From the NCBI GenBank assembly GCA_002384765.1, contig DGBM01000145.1, forward strand, positions 30,852 to 47,753: 16,902 nt of DNA, written 5' to 3'. Origin of the DNA: Demequinaceae bacterium UBA4004 (GTDB lineage: Bacteria > Actinomycetota > Actinomycetes > Actinomycetales > Demequinaceae). A model generated the notes under the pieces. The model did no database searches and was not told where the DNA came from. It saw only the letters and a program-made list of their open reading frames with translations. The translations under genes and the position numbers were made by a program. Positions 1 to 5,948 of the stretch are shown here, in pieces. Numbering within the stretch: the first letter of the stretch is position 1; each line of letters opens with the position of its first letter.

Positions 1-2
1 TG

Positions 3-461
3 CTGCTGCTCGACGAGCCGTTCAACGGCATGGACCCGCGCCAACGCCTGCACCTGATGGAGCTGCTGCAGTCGCTCGCGGCCCAGGGCCGCACGGTGCT
101 GTTCAGCAGTCACATCCTTGAGGAGGTGGAGCAGATCGCCGGCACCATCGAGGTGGTGGTGGCGGGCAGGCATGCGGCCTCCGGGGACTTCCGGCGCATC
201 CGCAAGCTCATGACCGAGCGGCCGCACCAGTACACGATCCGGTCAAGCGACGACCGCGCGCTCGCGGCCGCCATCATCGCCGACGGCTCGGCGGACAGCG
301 TGGATGTTTCCTCCGGGGCCCTTGCCGTCCAGGCGTCGGACTTCGGGCGATTCGTGCGCGCGCTGCCCAGGCTCGCACGCGACCGCGGGGTGCGCCTGCT
401 GGAGGTCACGCCGGCGGACGAGTCGCTCGAGAGCGTGTTCGCATACTTGGTGGCGCGATGA
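3..461 (+). CDS. ABC transporter ATP-binding protein, C-terminal part (cut by window edge)
   Basis: This is the end of the nucleotide-binding subunit of an ABC exporter, which hydrolyses ATP on the cytoplasmic face to drive the partner permease. The reading frame is open from base 3. It begins inside the Walker B motif (LLLDEP) followed by the D-loop (NGMDP), and the switch-loop histidine lies in FSSHILEEVE. The remaining roughly 100 residues are the regulatory tail typical of ABC-2-type (NatA/CcmA-like) ATPases. Walker A and the signature motif must lie upstream of the window. The stop overlaps a small reading frame that leads into the permease gene at 487, so the two genes form one operon. 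The substrate cannot be told from sequence. Confidence 0.93.
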   Translation: MLLDEPFNGMDPRQRLHLMELLQSLAAQGRTVLFSSHILEEVEQIAGTIEVVVAGRHAASGDFRRIRKLMTERPHQYTIRSSDDRALAAAIIADGSADSVDVSSGALAVQASDFGRFVRALPRLARDRGVRLLEVTPADESLESVFAYLVAR

Positions 462-490
462 ACGCGCACGGAATGGGGCTGTCACGATGA
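458..490 (+). other. Ten-codon linking ORF between ATPase and permease
   Basis: A minimal reading frame (MNAHGMGLSR) starts with an ATG that overlaps the ATPase stop (ATGA, 458-461). It ends with a TGA that overlaps the permease start (ATGA, 487-490). Seen directly: both junctions are four-base ATGA overlaps. Inference: terminating ribosomes could be handed from ATPase to permease through this short frame, coupling their translation. It may equally be chance, since the permease start has only a weak purine-rich stretch (GGAATGGGG) upstream. Confidence 0.3.
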
Positions 491-1215
491 ACGTCACCGT
501 CATGCAACTCACCGCCCGCAATCTGCTGGGCCGGCGCAGGGCGATGCTCCTGGTGATCCTGCCGGTGCTGCTGTTCGTTCTTGCCGGGCTCACCAGGTGG
601 GCTTCGGACGGTTCGGCGGCCTCGTCGAGCCAGCTCGCCAACGGGTTCGCGATGGGCACCCTGCTGCCCCTCATGTGCCTGCTCGTCAGCACCGGGGTGA
701 TCGGCGCGGAGATCGACGACGGCTCGATCGTGTACATGCTCGCCAAGCCGCTGAGGCGCAGGGTGATCCTGTTTTCCAAGCTCGTGGTCGCGCTCGCGGC
801 CGTGCTGGTGTTCGCCGTGGTTCCCACGATGGTGGCAGTCGCGATTGCGGGGGACGAGGGCGGGAGGCTGACGCTCGCCTACGGCGCCTCCGCTGCGCTT
901 GCTGGCATCGCGTACACGGCAATCTTTGTGACGCTGGGGATCGCGACACGCAATGCCGTGGTGTTCGGCCTGCTCTACGCCCTGCTGTGGGAGACCGTGC
1001 TGGGCGGCTACGTGCCCGGCATCCGCGCGGTCAGTGTGCGTCAGTGGGCGCTGTCGGTGGGTGAGCGGATGCTCGGGACCGACGCCGGCCCCTGGGCCGT
1101 GACGTCTGAGGTGGGGTTGACCACCGGGCTCATCATGCTCACACTCGTCACCGCCGGGGCCGTGTCCCTCGGCATACGCAAGCTGCAGACGCTCACTCTC
1201 ACGTCCGCCGAGTAG
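487..1215 (+). CDS. ABC-2 type transporter permease
   Basis: This is the membrane subunit partnering the ATPase just upstream, about 242 residues. Hydrophobic segments lie near residues 19-36, 54-73, 95-120, 132-155, 160-175 and 212-233, giving about six membrane spans, the usual ABC-2 fold. Between spans two and three lies the family's cytoplasmic stretch GAEIDDGSIVYMLAKP followed by basic residues, matching the conserved E-x-x-x-G-(S/T)-x3-L-x-x-P pattern of ABC-2 permeases. I chose ATG 487 because it gives a normal N-terminus (a basic stretch before the first span) and overlaps the upstream stop. The same frame is open further upstream, but that part overlaps the ATPase. It probably exports a drug, lipid or peptide; the substrate is unknown. 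Confidence 0.9.
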   Translation: MNVTVMQLTARNLLGRRRAMLLVILPVLLFVLAGLTRWASDGSAASSSQLANGFAMGTLLPLMCLLVSTGVIGAEIDDGSIVYMLAKPLRRRVILFSKLVVALAAVLVFAVVPTMVAVAIAGDEGGRLTLAYGASAALAGIAYTAIFVTLGIATRNAVVFGLLYALLWETVLGGYVPGIRAVSVRQWALSVGERMLGTDAGPWAVTSEVGLTTGLIMLTLVTAGAVSLGIRKLQTLTLTSAE

Positions 1216-1227
1216 GCTGGGATCGTC

Positions 1228-1593
1228 GTGCCCCCCCTTCGCGGGACCTTGCTGACCTGCCTGCGCATCGAGCGCTGGGCGGATGACCTTTTGGGCCGTT
1301 CGTACAACACGATGTTGGAACGTGAGCGCACCGCGGTGGCCGCGGCGATGTCTCTGAGCACCGCCGACCTCACCGGCCGCCTGGCCGACGGCCGCGCCGC
1401 GTATCAGCAGCGCTTTGGCCGCACGTTCGTCATCAGAGCGGAGGGTCGTGACCTCGCGGAGGAGGTGACGGAGCTGGAGCGCCGCCTCGCGAACGACGAC
1501 GTGGCCGAGCTCGCCGAGATCGCGAACCAGTTGCGGGGCATCGCGTTGGTCCGGCTGCGCGCCGCCTACTCGGATCAGTTCGACGCGGCCTGA
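1228..1593 (+). CDS. OHCU decarboxylase-like protein lacking the catalytic segment
   Basis: This short protein (121 residues, GTG start) resembles 2-oxo-4-hydroxy-4-carboxy-5-ureidoimidazoline decarboxylase, the last enzyme of urate-to-allantoin conversion. The N-terminal part (LLTCLRIERWADDLLGRSYNT) matches the family's C-x-S-x-R-W-A...R-P-Y opening. The C-terminal half (AAYQQRFGRTFVIRAEGRDLAEEV, then ERRLANDD) matches the family's N-x-x-Y-x-x-(K/R)-FG-x-x-F-(I/L) and R-L-x-N-D blocks. The family is usually about 165 residues. The missing 40 or so residues are the middle block, including the HP-x-I-G motif with the catalytic histidine. No other purine-catabolism gene is nearby. The frame is intact, so it may still be expressed, but urate-pathway activity is unlikely. 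TAGGCT at 1213-1218 could be a -10 element for a near-leaderless transcript. Confidence 0.62.
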   Translation: MPPLRGTLLTCLRIERWADDLLGRSYNTMLERERTAVAAAMSLSTADLTGRLADGRAAYQQRFGRTFVIRAEGRDLAEEVTELERRLANDDVAELAEIANQLRGIALVRLRAAYSDQFDAA

Positions 1594-1690
1594 CGGTACG
1601 GTCTGAAGAAGTCCCGCGGTTCTTGAGCGTAGGCCGCGGGCTGCTCGAAGGGCGCGAAGTGACCGCCCCGCTCCGGCGTCCATGGTGCGA
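1575..1690 (-). pseudogene. Epoxide hydrolase C-terminal remnant
   Basis: Read on the minus strand, the last 35 or so codons before the TGA at 1577-1575 encode PWTPERGGHFAPFEQP followed by a tail ending DFFRPYRQAASN. This is the characteristic end of alpha/beta-hydrolase epoxide hydrolases, where the GGHFA-x-x-EQP block carries the catalytic histidine and a D-x-R-x-FFR-x-x-R tail follows. Nothing recognisable as the rest of the enzyme (nucleophile elbow, cap domain) lies upstream; the sequence there belongs to another fragment on the opposite strand. Only the 3' end of a lost gene remains. It overlaps the end of the OHCU-like gene by 19 bases. Confidence 0.6.
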
Positions 1691-1834
1691 TGGTGTGAGG
1701 GGGACGTGTGGCCCGTGGTGGTCGGCGAAGGCACCTCGTTCTACCCGCCCGGCGTCCGGCTCGACCCTGAATTGGTGGTCCAGCGGCGCTTCGGCAACGG
1801 CGTGGTGTACCTGGACTACGCCGTGCGCACCTAG
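1682..1834 (+). pseudogene. RibD-C / dihydrofolate reductase-like C-terminal remnant
   Basis: A 50-codon frame ends at TAG 1832-1834. From about 1703 it encodes DVWPVVVGEGTSFYPPGVRL and, a few residues later, the end QRRFGNGVVYLDYAVRT. This matches the C-terminal part of the RibD_C-type reductase family: strand PVV-(L/V)-G-x-G, a -(L/F)-(F/Y)-P-x-G- turn, then a final FGNGVVYL-x-Y strand. The family is normally around 180-200 residues, so only the last quarter is present, and no ribosome binding site fits ATG 1682. Its stop shares the bases CTAG with the stop of the minus-strand DUF2231-like gene. With the epoxide hydrolase tail it marks a junction near 1690 where two genes lost their other parts. 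Confidence 0.55.
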
Positions 1835-2316
1835 CCGAGCAGGCCGCCCCACACCGCGCGCGCCCCGGAGTCGCCGATGAGGACGATGAGGACCAGGCTG
1901 CCGACGCTGACCACCACGCTCGCGACCGCGAGCAGCACGGGCGCGGCGGCGGCAAGGGAGCTACGTGCGGGAGCGTAGCGGAGCACCCCCCAGCGGAACC
2001 ACACCCACTGCGCCGCGGCGACCAGGAACAGCGCGACAGCCCACGGCAACAGCATCGTGCCGTAGTTCTGGTGCGTCTGCACGGCGGGGAGGGGGCCGAC
2101 CAGGCGGGCCAGGGACTGTCCCGCGGCGACGGTGAGGGGAACGAGCACCAGCACCACGAGCGCCGCGAGCGGTGTCACGATGCCGAGGCGTCGCCGTGCG
2201 GCGGGCCAGAATTGAGTGAGCAGCACGGCAACCACCGTGAGGGGCAGGAGCACCACGACCGCATGGACCAGGAGCGGGTGAAGGGGAAGTCCGGCGACTT
2301 GCAGCGAGGTGTCCAT
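1831..2316 (-). CDS. DUF2231-like integral membrane protein
   Basis: This 161-residue protein has four hydrophobic spans (near residues 15-35, 45-66, 90-107 and 122-147). It opens with GLPLHPLLVHAVVVLLPL, the conserved start of the DUF2231 family with its two spaced histidines. Members are predicted inner-membrane proteins, often found near redox or electron-transfer genes; heme or metal binding through the histidines is speculative. No Shine-Dalgarno sequence precedes ATG 2316. Instead a TGAACC-N16-CGTGCT promoter ends six bases before the ATG, so the transcript would be leaderless or nearly so. It is divergent from the sigma factor gene and shares its promoter type, placing it in that sigma factor's predicted regulon. 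Confidence 0.78.
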   Translation of the reverse strand: MDTSLQVAGLPLHPLLVHAVVVLLPLTVVAVLLTQFWPAARRRLGIVTPLAALVVLVLVPLTVAAGQSLARLVGPLPAVQTHQNYGTMLLPWAVALFLVAAAQWVWFRWGVLRYAPARSSLAAAAPVLLAVASVVVSVGSLVLIVLIGDSGARAVWGGLLG

Positions 2317-2322
2317 AGTGGA

Positions 2323-2350
2323 AGCACGACGGCGACGCCCTCTCGGTTCA
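2323..2350 (-). promoter_or_regulatory. ECF (SigL-like) promoter for the DUF2231-like gene
   Basis: On the minus strand TGAACC (2350-2345) is followed by 16 bases and CGTGCT (2328-2323). The -35 element, spacer length and CGTG core are identical to those at 2381-2408 and 3708-3735. The -10 element ends six bases before ATG 2316, so transcription should start at or next to the A of the start codon. Confidence 0.75.
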
Positions 2351-2380
2351 CCCGCCGCGCCCTCCACTTCTAGAGTGAGG

Positions 2381-2408
2381 TGAACCGCAACCGCACACGT
2401 CTCGTGAT
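2381..2408 (+). promoter_or_regulatory. ECF (SigL-like) autoregulatory promoter of the sigma/anti-sigma operon
   Basis: TGAACC (2381-2386), 16 bases, CGTGAT (2403-2408). This resembles the promoter I recall for mycobacterial SigL (TGAACC-N16/17-CGTG followed by variable bases). The start of transcription would fall near 2415, which rules out the upstream in-frame ATG at 2380 and fits the GTG at 2479. It implies that the sigma factor transcribes its own operon. Confidence 0.78.
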
Positions 2409-2478
2409 CAGGGCAGGGACCGACGGGCGCGACAGCGGTTCGGCTCCGGGACGACGCGCACGACTGAGGAGGCGCACG

Positions 2479-2985
2479 GTGACGGTCGACAGGCAGTCGG
2501 TCCTGCGCGAGCTGCACGACCTGCACGCGGCGGTGATCTGGCGGTACGCGATGCACTTGACGCGCAACACGTCGACCGCGGACGACATCGTGCAGGAGAC
2601 GTTGCTGCGCGCGTGGCGCACACCCCGGATCCTCGATCAGGATCCGGCGTCGGTGCGCCCGTGGCTCTTCACGGTGGCGCGCAATCTGGTGATCGATGAC
2701 GCCCGTAGCGCGCGCCGCAGACACGAGGTTGCGGTGGAGGACCCGCCCGACCGAGGCGTTGAGGATGGCAGCGACGGCCTCTTCGACATCCTGCTGGTGG
2801 AGGAGGCGCTCCAGGCGCTCAGCGAGGACCATCGCGCCGTGATCGTGCGCGCCTACTTTGGAGGTCAGAACACTGTGGAACTTGCGGCGGAGCTCAACAT
2901 TGCGGAGGGTACGGTGAAGTCCCGGCTCCACTATGGACTCCGTGCTTTACGCCTGGCACTTCAGGAAAGAGGGGTGACCCGATGA
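2479..2985 (+). CDS. ECF sigma factor (SigL/SigK-like)
   Basis: This is a group 4 (ECF) sigma factor of about 168 residues that directs RNA polymerase to a small regulon. Region 2 is clear: TADDIVQETLLRAWR (2.1-2.2), then RPWLFTVARNLVIDDAR (2.3-2.4). Region 4 is ALSEDHRAVIVRAYF, then TVELAAELNIAEGTVKSRLH, a helix-turn-helix that reads the -35 element. The start is GTG 2479 because GAGGAGG at 2466-2472 sits six bases upstream. A longer frame from 2380 would begin inside the promoter. The stop overlaps the anti-sigma start (ATGA, 2982-2985), a classic coupled pair. Predicted targets are its own operon, the divergent DUF2231-like gene and the downstream lipoprotein, all with TGAACC-N16-CGTG promoters. 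Confidence 0.92.
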   Translation: MTVDRQSVLRELHDLHAAVIWRYAMHLTRNTSTADDIVQETLLRAWRTPRILDQDPASVRPWLFTVARNLVIDDARSARRRHEVAVEDPPDRGVEDGSDGLFDILLVEEALQALSEDHRAVIVRAYFGGQNTVELAAELNIAEGTVKSRLHYGLRALRLALQERGVTR

Positions 2986-3674
2986 GCGCCGACCACGAGA
3001 TGTATGCCCGGTGGGATGCGAGTTATGTGCTCGGCGCGTTGACGCCAGGGGATCGCCGCGCGTATGAGGCGCATCTTGAGGAGTGCGAGCGCTGCCGCGT
3101 GTCCGTGGCGGAATTCGCTCCGATGCCAGGGTTGCTGGCGCGAACCCGGCCCGAGGTGGACGGGTGGGACGACGCGCGGGCGGCGGGCCCGCCCGCCAAC
3201 CTGGTCGACCTCGTCACGGAGCGTCGCCTGCGCCGCGATCGACTGCTTCGCAAGCGCGCGATTCTTGGTGTTTCAGCTGTGGCGGCCGCGGTCGCGCTCG
3301 CCGTTGCGGTACCCATGGCGCTCCTCGGCCCGTCCGCGCCCGAACCGGCACGGACGGTGGCCATGACGGCCGTGGGTGACTCGACCATGGCGGTCACGCT
3401 CGAGCTCAGCCCGGTCGCGTGGGGCACCCGGATCGGCGTGACGTGTGACTATCCGGCGGGCGATACGTGGTCGGGCGAGAACGGCCCGTGGGCCTACAGC
3501 TTGGTGGTGACGGACGAGGCCGGGGTCACCAGTCAGGTGTCGACGTGGACGGCCGTGCCGGGAAGGACCATCCACCTGGATGCGGCGACGTCCGTTTCCC
3601 TCGATGAGATCGCGTTGATTCAGGTGCGGTCGGTTGGCGGCGAGCCCATTTTGGCAAGTTCGCTGACGGGCTGA
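2982..3674 (+). CDS. Zinc-finger anti-sigma factor, single-pass membrane protein
   Basis: This is the anti-sigma partner of the upstream ECF factor, 230 residues. The N-terminal cytoplasmic domain (residues 1-80) has the ZAS signature H31-x3-C35-x2-C38 (HLEECERC) that holds the sigma factor and can respond to oxidation. After a basic stretch (RRLRRDRLLRKR, 81-92) a single membrane span covers about residues 94-116. The remaining 115 residues are extracytoplasmic, predicted beta-rich, and resemble the RskA/RslA-type sensor tail. It shares four bases with the sigma gene, which keeps the two in balance. The signal is unknown; by analogy with RslA it could be thiol-redox or envelope stress. Confidence 0.9.
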   Translation: MSADHEMYARWDASYVLGALTPGDRRAYEAHLEECERCRVSVAEFAPMPGLLARTRPEVDGWDDARAAGPPANLVDLVTERRLRRDRLLRKRAILGVSAVAAAVALAVAVPMALLGPSAPEPARTVAMTAVGDSTMAVTLELSPVAWGTRIGVTCDYPAGDTWSGENGPWAYSLVVTDEAGVTSQVSTWTAVPGRTIHLDAATSVSLDEIALIQVRSVGGEPILASSLTG

Positions 3675-3707
3675 CTCCGGACTTTCGGGACGTCTTCGTC
3701 GATCCGG

Positions 3708-3735
3708 TGAACCGCGGGGGGCTCGGCGACGTGTT
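3708..3735 (+). promoter_or_regulatory. ECF (SigL-like) promoter of the lipoprotein gene
   Basis: TGAACC (3708-3713), 16 bases, CGTGTT (3730-3735). This is the third copy of the promoter in this module and the closest to the SigL consensus. Transcription would start near 3742, leaving a leader of about 38 bases that carries the GAAGGGA ribosome binding site before ATG 3780. Confidence 0.78.
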
Positions 3736-3779
3736 CCAGGTGACCGTGCCCGCGGTCGCATCGAACGAAGGGAACCCCC

Positions 3780-4304
3780 ATGAACTCACGAATCGCCGTC
3801 GGCATGGCAATATCAGCGCTCGCCCTTCTTGGCCTGTCGGCGTGTTCGGCAGATACGGCAGGCTCCAGTACATCGTCGGCGGCTCCTGCCACGAGCACCC
3901 CTGAGGCCTCGTCCATGACCACGTCGGAGCCCACCGAGTCGATGGATGACTCCGGCGTTGCGCTGGAGACGGCCGAGTCCGCACTGGGCACGATCGTGGT
4001 GGACGGCGACGGCATGACCGTCTACCAGTTCGACAACGACACCCAGGGTGGAGACTCGTCCACCTGCACGGGCCAGTGCGCCACGAACTGGCCAGCAGTG
4101 CCCGGCAGCGCCGCCCCCGAACTCGAGGGCATCACCGGAACGGTGGCGACCATCATCGGAATCGATGGCGAACCACAACTGACCCTCAATGGGTGGCCGC
4201 TGTACTACTTCGCCGGCGACGCGGCGCCGGGTGACACGAACGGTCAGGGCGTCGGCGGCGTGTGGTGGGTCCTGACGCCCGCAGGGGAGCTCATCAAGGG
4301 CTGA
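3780..4304 (+). CDS. Secreted-repeat lipoprotein (PF03640 / COG4315-like)
   Basis: This is a predicted cell-surface lipoprotein of 174 residues. The signal peptide ends in a lipobox LSAC with the lipidated cysteine at residue 22. A Ser/Thr/Ala-rich linker follows to about residue 60. Two copies of the secreted repeat of unknown function come next: the first holds GTIVVDGDGMTVYQFDND and CTGQCATNWPAV, the second LTLNGWPLYYFAGDAAPGD and a VGGVWWVLTPAG end. This is the standard arrangement of the family, whose biochemical role is unknown. GAAGGGA lies a few bases before the ATG. The preceding TGAACC-N16-CGTGTT promoter places it in the sigma factor's regulon even though it also lies directly downstream of the anti-sigma gene. 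Confidence 0.88.
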   Translation: MNSRIAVGMAISALALLGLSACSADTAGSSTSSAAPATSTPEASSMTTSEPTESMDDSGVALETAESALGTIVVDGDGMTVYQFDNDTQGGDSSTCTGQCATNWPAVPGSAAPELEGITGTVATIIGIDGEPQLTLNGWPLYYFAGDAAPGDTNGQGVGGVWWVLTPAGELIKG

Positions 4305-4366
4305 CATCGGGGGTCCCGCGCACGGTAGTGTGTCGCCAGCGACGAGGTGTTGGCTGACTGGCGCGC

Positions 4367-4394
4367 GGGAATACCTCGCCCCTCACTGGGGTTG
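4367..4394 (+). promoter_or_regulatory. SigR/SigH-type promoter before the thiol oxidoreductase gene
   Basis: GGGAAT (4367-4372), exactly 18 bases, GTTG (4391-4394). This is an exact match to the promoter recognised by the thiol-oxidative-stress sigma factors SigR (Streptomyces) and SigH (mycobacteria). Transcription should start near 4400, giving a leader of about 68 bases before GTG 4468. The 163-base gap from 4305 to 4467 otherwise holds no gene that I can support. Confidence 0.72.
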
Positions 4395-4467
4395 TGGCTG
4401 GCAGAAGGTGCGCCATGTCCCCGACGGACCTCCATTCTGTGAAGATCTTGAGCGTCTGAGGAGCCCC

Positions 4468-5124
4468 GTGATTGCCGTTGATGTCTGGTCCGATGTGGCG
4501 TGCCCGTGGTGTTACCTTGGCAAGCATCGTCTGGAGACGGCGATCGACGCCTCGGGCGAGGATGTGCAGGTCACGTGGCACAGCTACCAGCTGAACCCGA
4601 CCATCCCGCGGGGCGAGCACACTCCCCACGCGGAGGCGCTGGCCAAGAAGTTACAGGCGCCCGTGGAGAAGATCCGGGCGATGAACCAGCGACTCATCGA
4701 CCTGGGCGCCGCCGAGGGCGTCGAGTACAACTTTGACCGCTACGTGCAGGCCAACACGCGAGACGCCCACCGGGTCATTCACTACGCGCAGGAGCAGGGG
4801 CTGGGCAACCAGATGAAGGACCGCCTGATGCGCGGCCAATTCACCGAGGGCGCCGTGGTGGACGATCCTGGCCAGCTCGCGGCCATGGCCGCCGAGGTGG
4901 GCCTGAACGCCGCCGAGGTGCGCGCGATGCTCGAGACCGATGCCTACGACGACGCGGTCCAGGCCGACATCGATGAGGCAGCTGCCGCGGGCGTGACGGG
5001 CGTGCCCTTCTTCGTGTTCGACAGCACGTACGCGATTGCCGGTGCGCAGCCCGTTGAGACGTTCGCGGAGGCGCTGCGTCGGTCAGCGGAGCAGCGTTCT
5101 GCGGAGCGCCAAGCGACCGCGTGA
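4468..5124 (+). CDS. DsbA-family thiol oxidoreductase (FrnE-like)
   Basis: This is a 218-residue cytoplasmic thioredoxin-fold protein of the FrnE/DsbA group. The redox motif C12-P-W-C15 sits in DVWSDVACPWCYLGK near the N-terminus. The cis-proline loop is GVTGVPFF (P180), and the helical insertion between them is full length. FrnE proteins act as disulfide isomerases or oxidoreductases and protect against thiol oxidation. The GTG at 4468 is preceded by GAGGAG with four bases between, and no signal peptide is present, so an upstream in-frame ATG at 4330 inside the promoter region is rejected. The exact SigR/SigH-type promoter upstream agrees with a role in thiol stress. It is convergent with the heliorhodopsin gene, 19 bases apart. 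Confidence 0.92.
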   Translation: MIAVDVWSDVACPWCYLGKHRLETAIDASGEDVQVTWHSYQLNPTIPRGEHTPHAEALAKKLQAPVEKIRAMNQRLIDLGAAEGVEYNFDRYVQANTRDAHRVIHYAQEQGLGNQMKDRLMRGQFTEGAVVDDPGQLAAMAAEVGLNAAEVRAMLETDAYDDAVQADIDEAAAAGVTGVPFFVFDSTYAIAGAQPVETFAEALRRSAEQRSAERQATA

Positions 5125-5127
5125 CCC

Positions 5128-5141
5128 GCCGCGGGCGCGGC
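5128..5141. terminator. GC-rich hairpin between convergent genes
   Basis: GCCGCG-GG-CGCGGC is a perfect inverted repeat in the 19-base gap between the stops of the thiol oxidoreductase and heliorhodopsin genes. It has no T-run on either strand, so it is a weak candidate for a two-way terminator or pause site. Confidence 0.35.
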
Positions 5142-5143
5142 CC

Positions 5144-5902
5144 TTATGAGGCGAGCGCCCCGGAGAACACCTGCCATGCCAGCAGCGTCTTCGCGACGAG
5201 GCTCAGCACGATGTAGGTGCGCTCCCCGCGAAGGTAGTCAGCCCACTTGCCCTTGGCGCGGTACTGCTTCCACTGCACCACGCCGAACGCGTTGAAGAAC
5301 ACGAACAGCGACACGATGATGCCCCACACGAACCCGGGCACCGTAGCGTCGGACGTGTTGCCGGGCCCGGCGAGGTTGATGGCGATGATGAGCCACGGGA
5401 CGATGCCGACCATGCTGCCGAAGATGAAGGGCACCAGGTCGCCGTCGCCGGGGGTGGTGTAGCGCTCCTGGAGCCAGCCGAACAGGATCATGCTGGCGTT
5501 GACCGCGAAGAGGCCCGCGAGCGCGGCGAAGTTGGCGAGGCCGTTGAGCTGCAGGATGAGCACGATCATGATCGAGGAGGAGAGCGAGTACTCGACCCAT
5601 CGGAACGTGTTGTGGTGCTCGCGGAGGCCGGCCACATATCGAGGGAAGAACGTGGGCGAGACGATGAGGAAGTGGAAGAACGCGGAGATCAGCAGGAATC
5701 CGGCCACCGCGTACCCGATGTTGATGTCGAAGAGAGTGATCGGGTCGCCGTACGCGCCCGAACCGGGTGGTCCGGTGAGGTACGTCGCGGTGACGGGCAG
5801 CGCGGCGTCGTTGGCGAGGAAGAGGATAGCGACGAACGACGCGAGGTGCAGCAGGCCTGCTACCAGGTTGAACGGGCGGAGCTTGGCAAGTGCGGTGTCC
5901 AT
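5144..5902 (-). CDS. Heliorhodopsin
   Basis: This is a retinal-binding, seven-helix light-sensing membrane protein of the heliorhodopsin family, 252 residues. The Schiff-base lysine is K238 in LSLVAKTLLAWQVF (helix 7). The counterion glutamate is E104 in RWVEYSLSSSIM (helix 3). The two conserved histidines of the internal polar cavity are H19 and H77 (LLHL, AFFHF). Helix 5-6 motifs such as MILFGWLQE and FNAFGVVQWKQY also fit. In the family the N-terminus faces the cytoplasm and the photocycle is slow, suggesting signalling rather than ion pumping. ATG 5902 is chosen because GAGGAGA lies just upstream; an earlier in-frame ATG at 5944 lies within the leader. A GGGAAT-N18-GTTG promoter precedes it. 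No retinal-synthesis gene is in the window. Confidence 0.95.
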   Translation of the reverse strand: MDTALAKLRPFNLVAGLLHLASFVAILFLANDAALPVTATYLTGPPGSGAYGDPITLFDINIGYAVAGFLLISAFFHFLIVSPTFFPRYVAGLREHHNTFRWVEYSLSSSIMIVLILQLNGLANFAALAGLFAVNASMILFGWLQERYTTPGDGDLVPFIFGSMVGIVPWLIIAINLAGPGNTSDATVPGFVWGIIVSLFVFFNAFGVVQWKQYRAKGKWADYLRGERTYIVLSLVAKTLLAWQVFSGALAS

Positions 5903-5948
5903 GGGGTCTCCTCGGTGTTCGGCGGTGAACTGCGCCTTTGACACTCGA

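Noticed and set aside
406..1734. Long open frame on the minus strand opposite the ABC permease
   Set aside because: The product is rich in Arg, His, Gly and Gln without domain character, and it overlaps two supported plus-strand genes. It is a shadow frame.
2380..2478. Upstream in-frame ATG giving the sigma factor 33 extra residues
   Set aside because: It lies at the edge of the TGAACC-N16-CGTG promoter, and the extension is Arg-rich without similarity. GTG 2479 has a strong ribosome binding site.
4330..4467. Longer N-terminus for the thiol oxidoreductase
   Set aside because: It would begin upstream of the SigR-type promoter and before the predicted transcription start. GTG 4468 has GAGGAG at good spacing and puts the CPWC motif at the usual position.
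4391..4630. A TGAACC near 4590 as a fourth ECF promoter
   Set aside because: It lies inside the thiol oxidoreductase coding region, and no CGTG follows at the 16-base spacing. TGAACC occurrences at 8227 and 11709 fail for the same reason.
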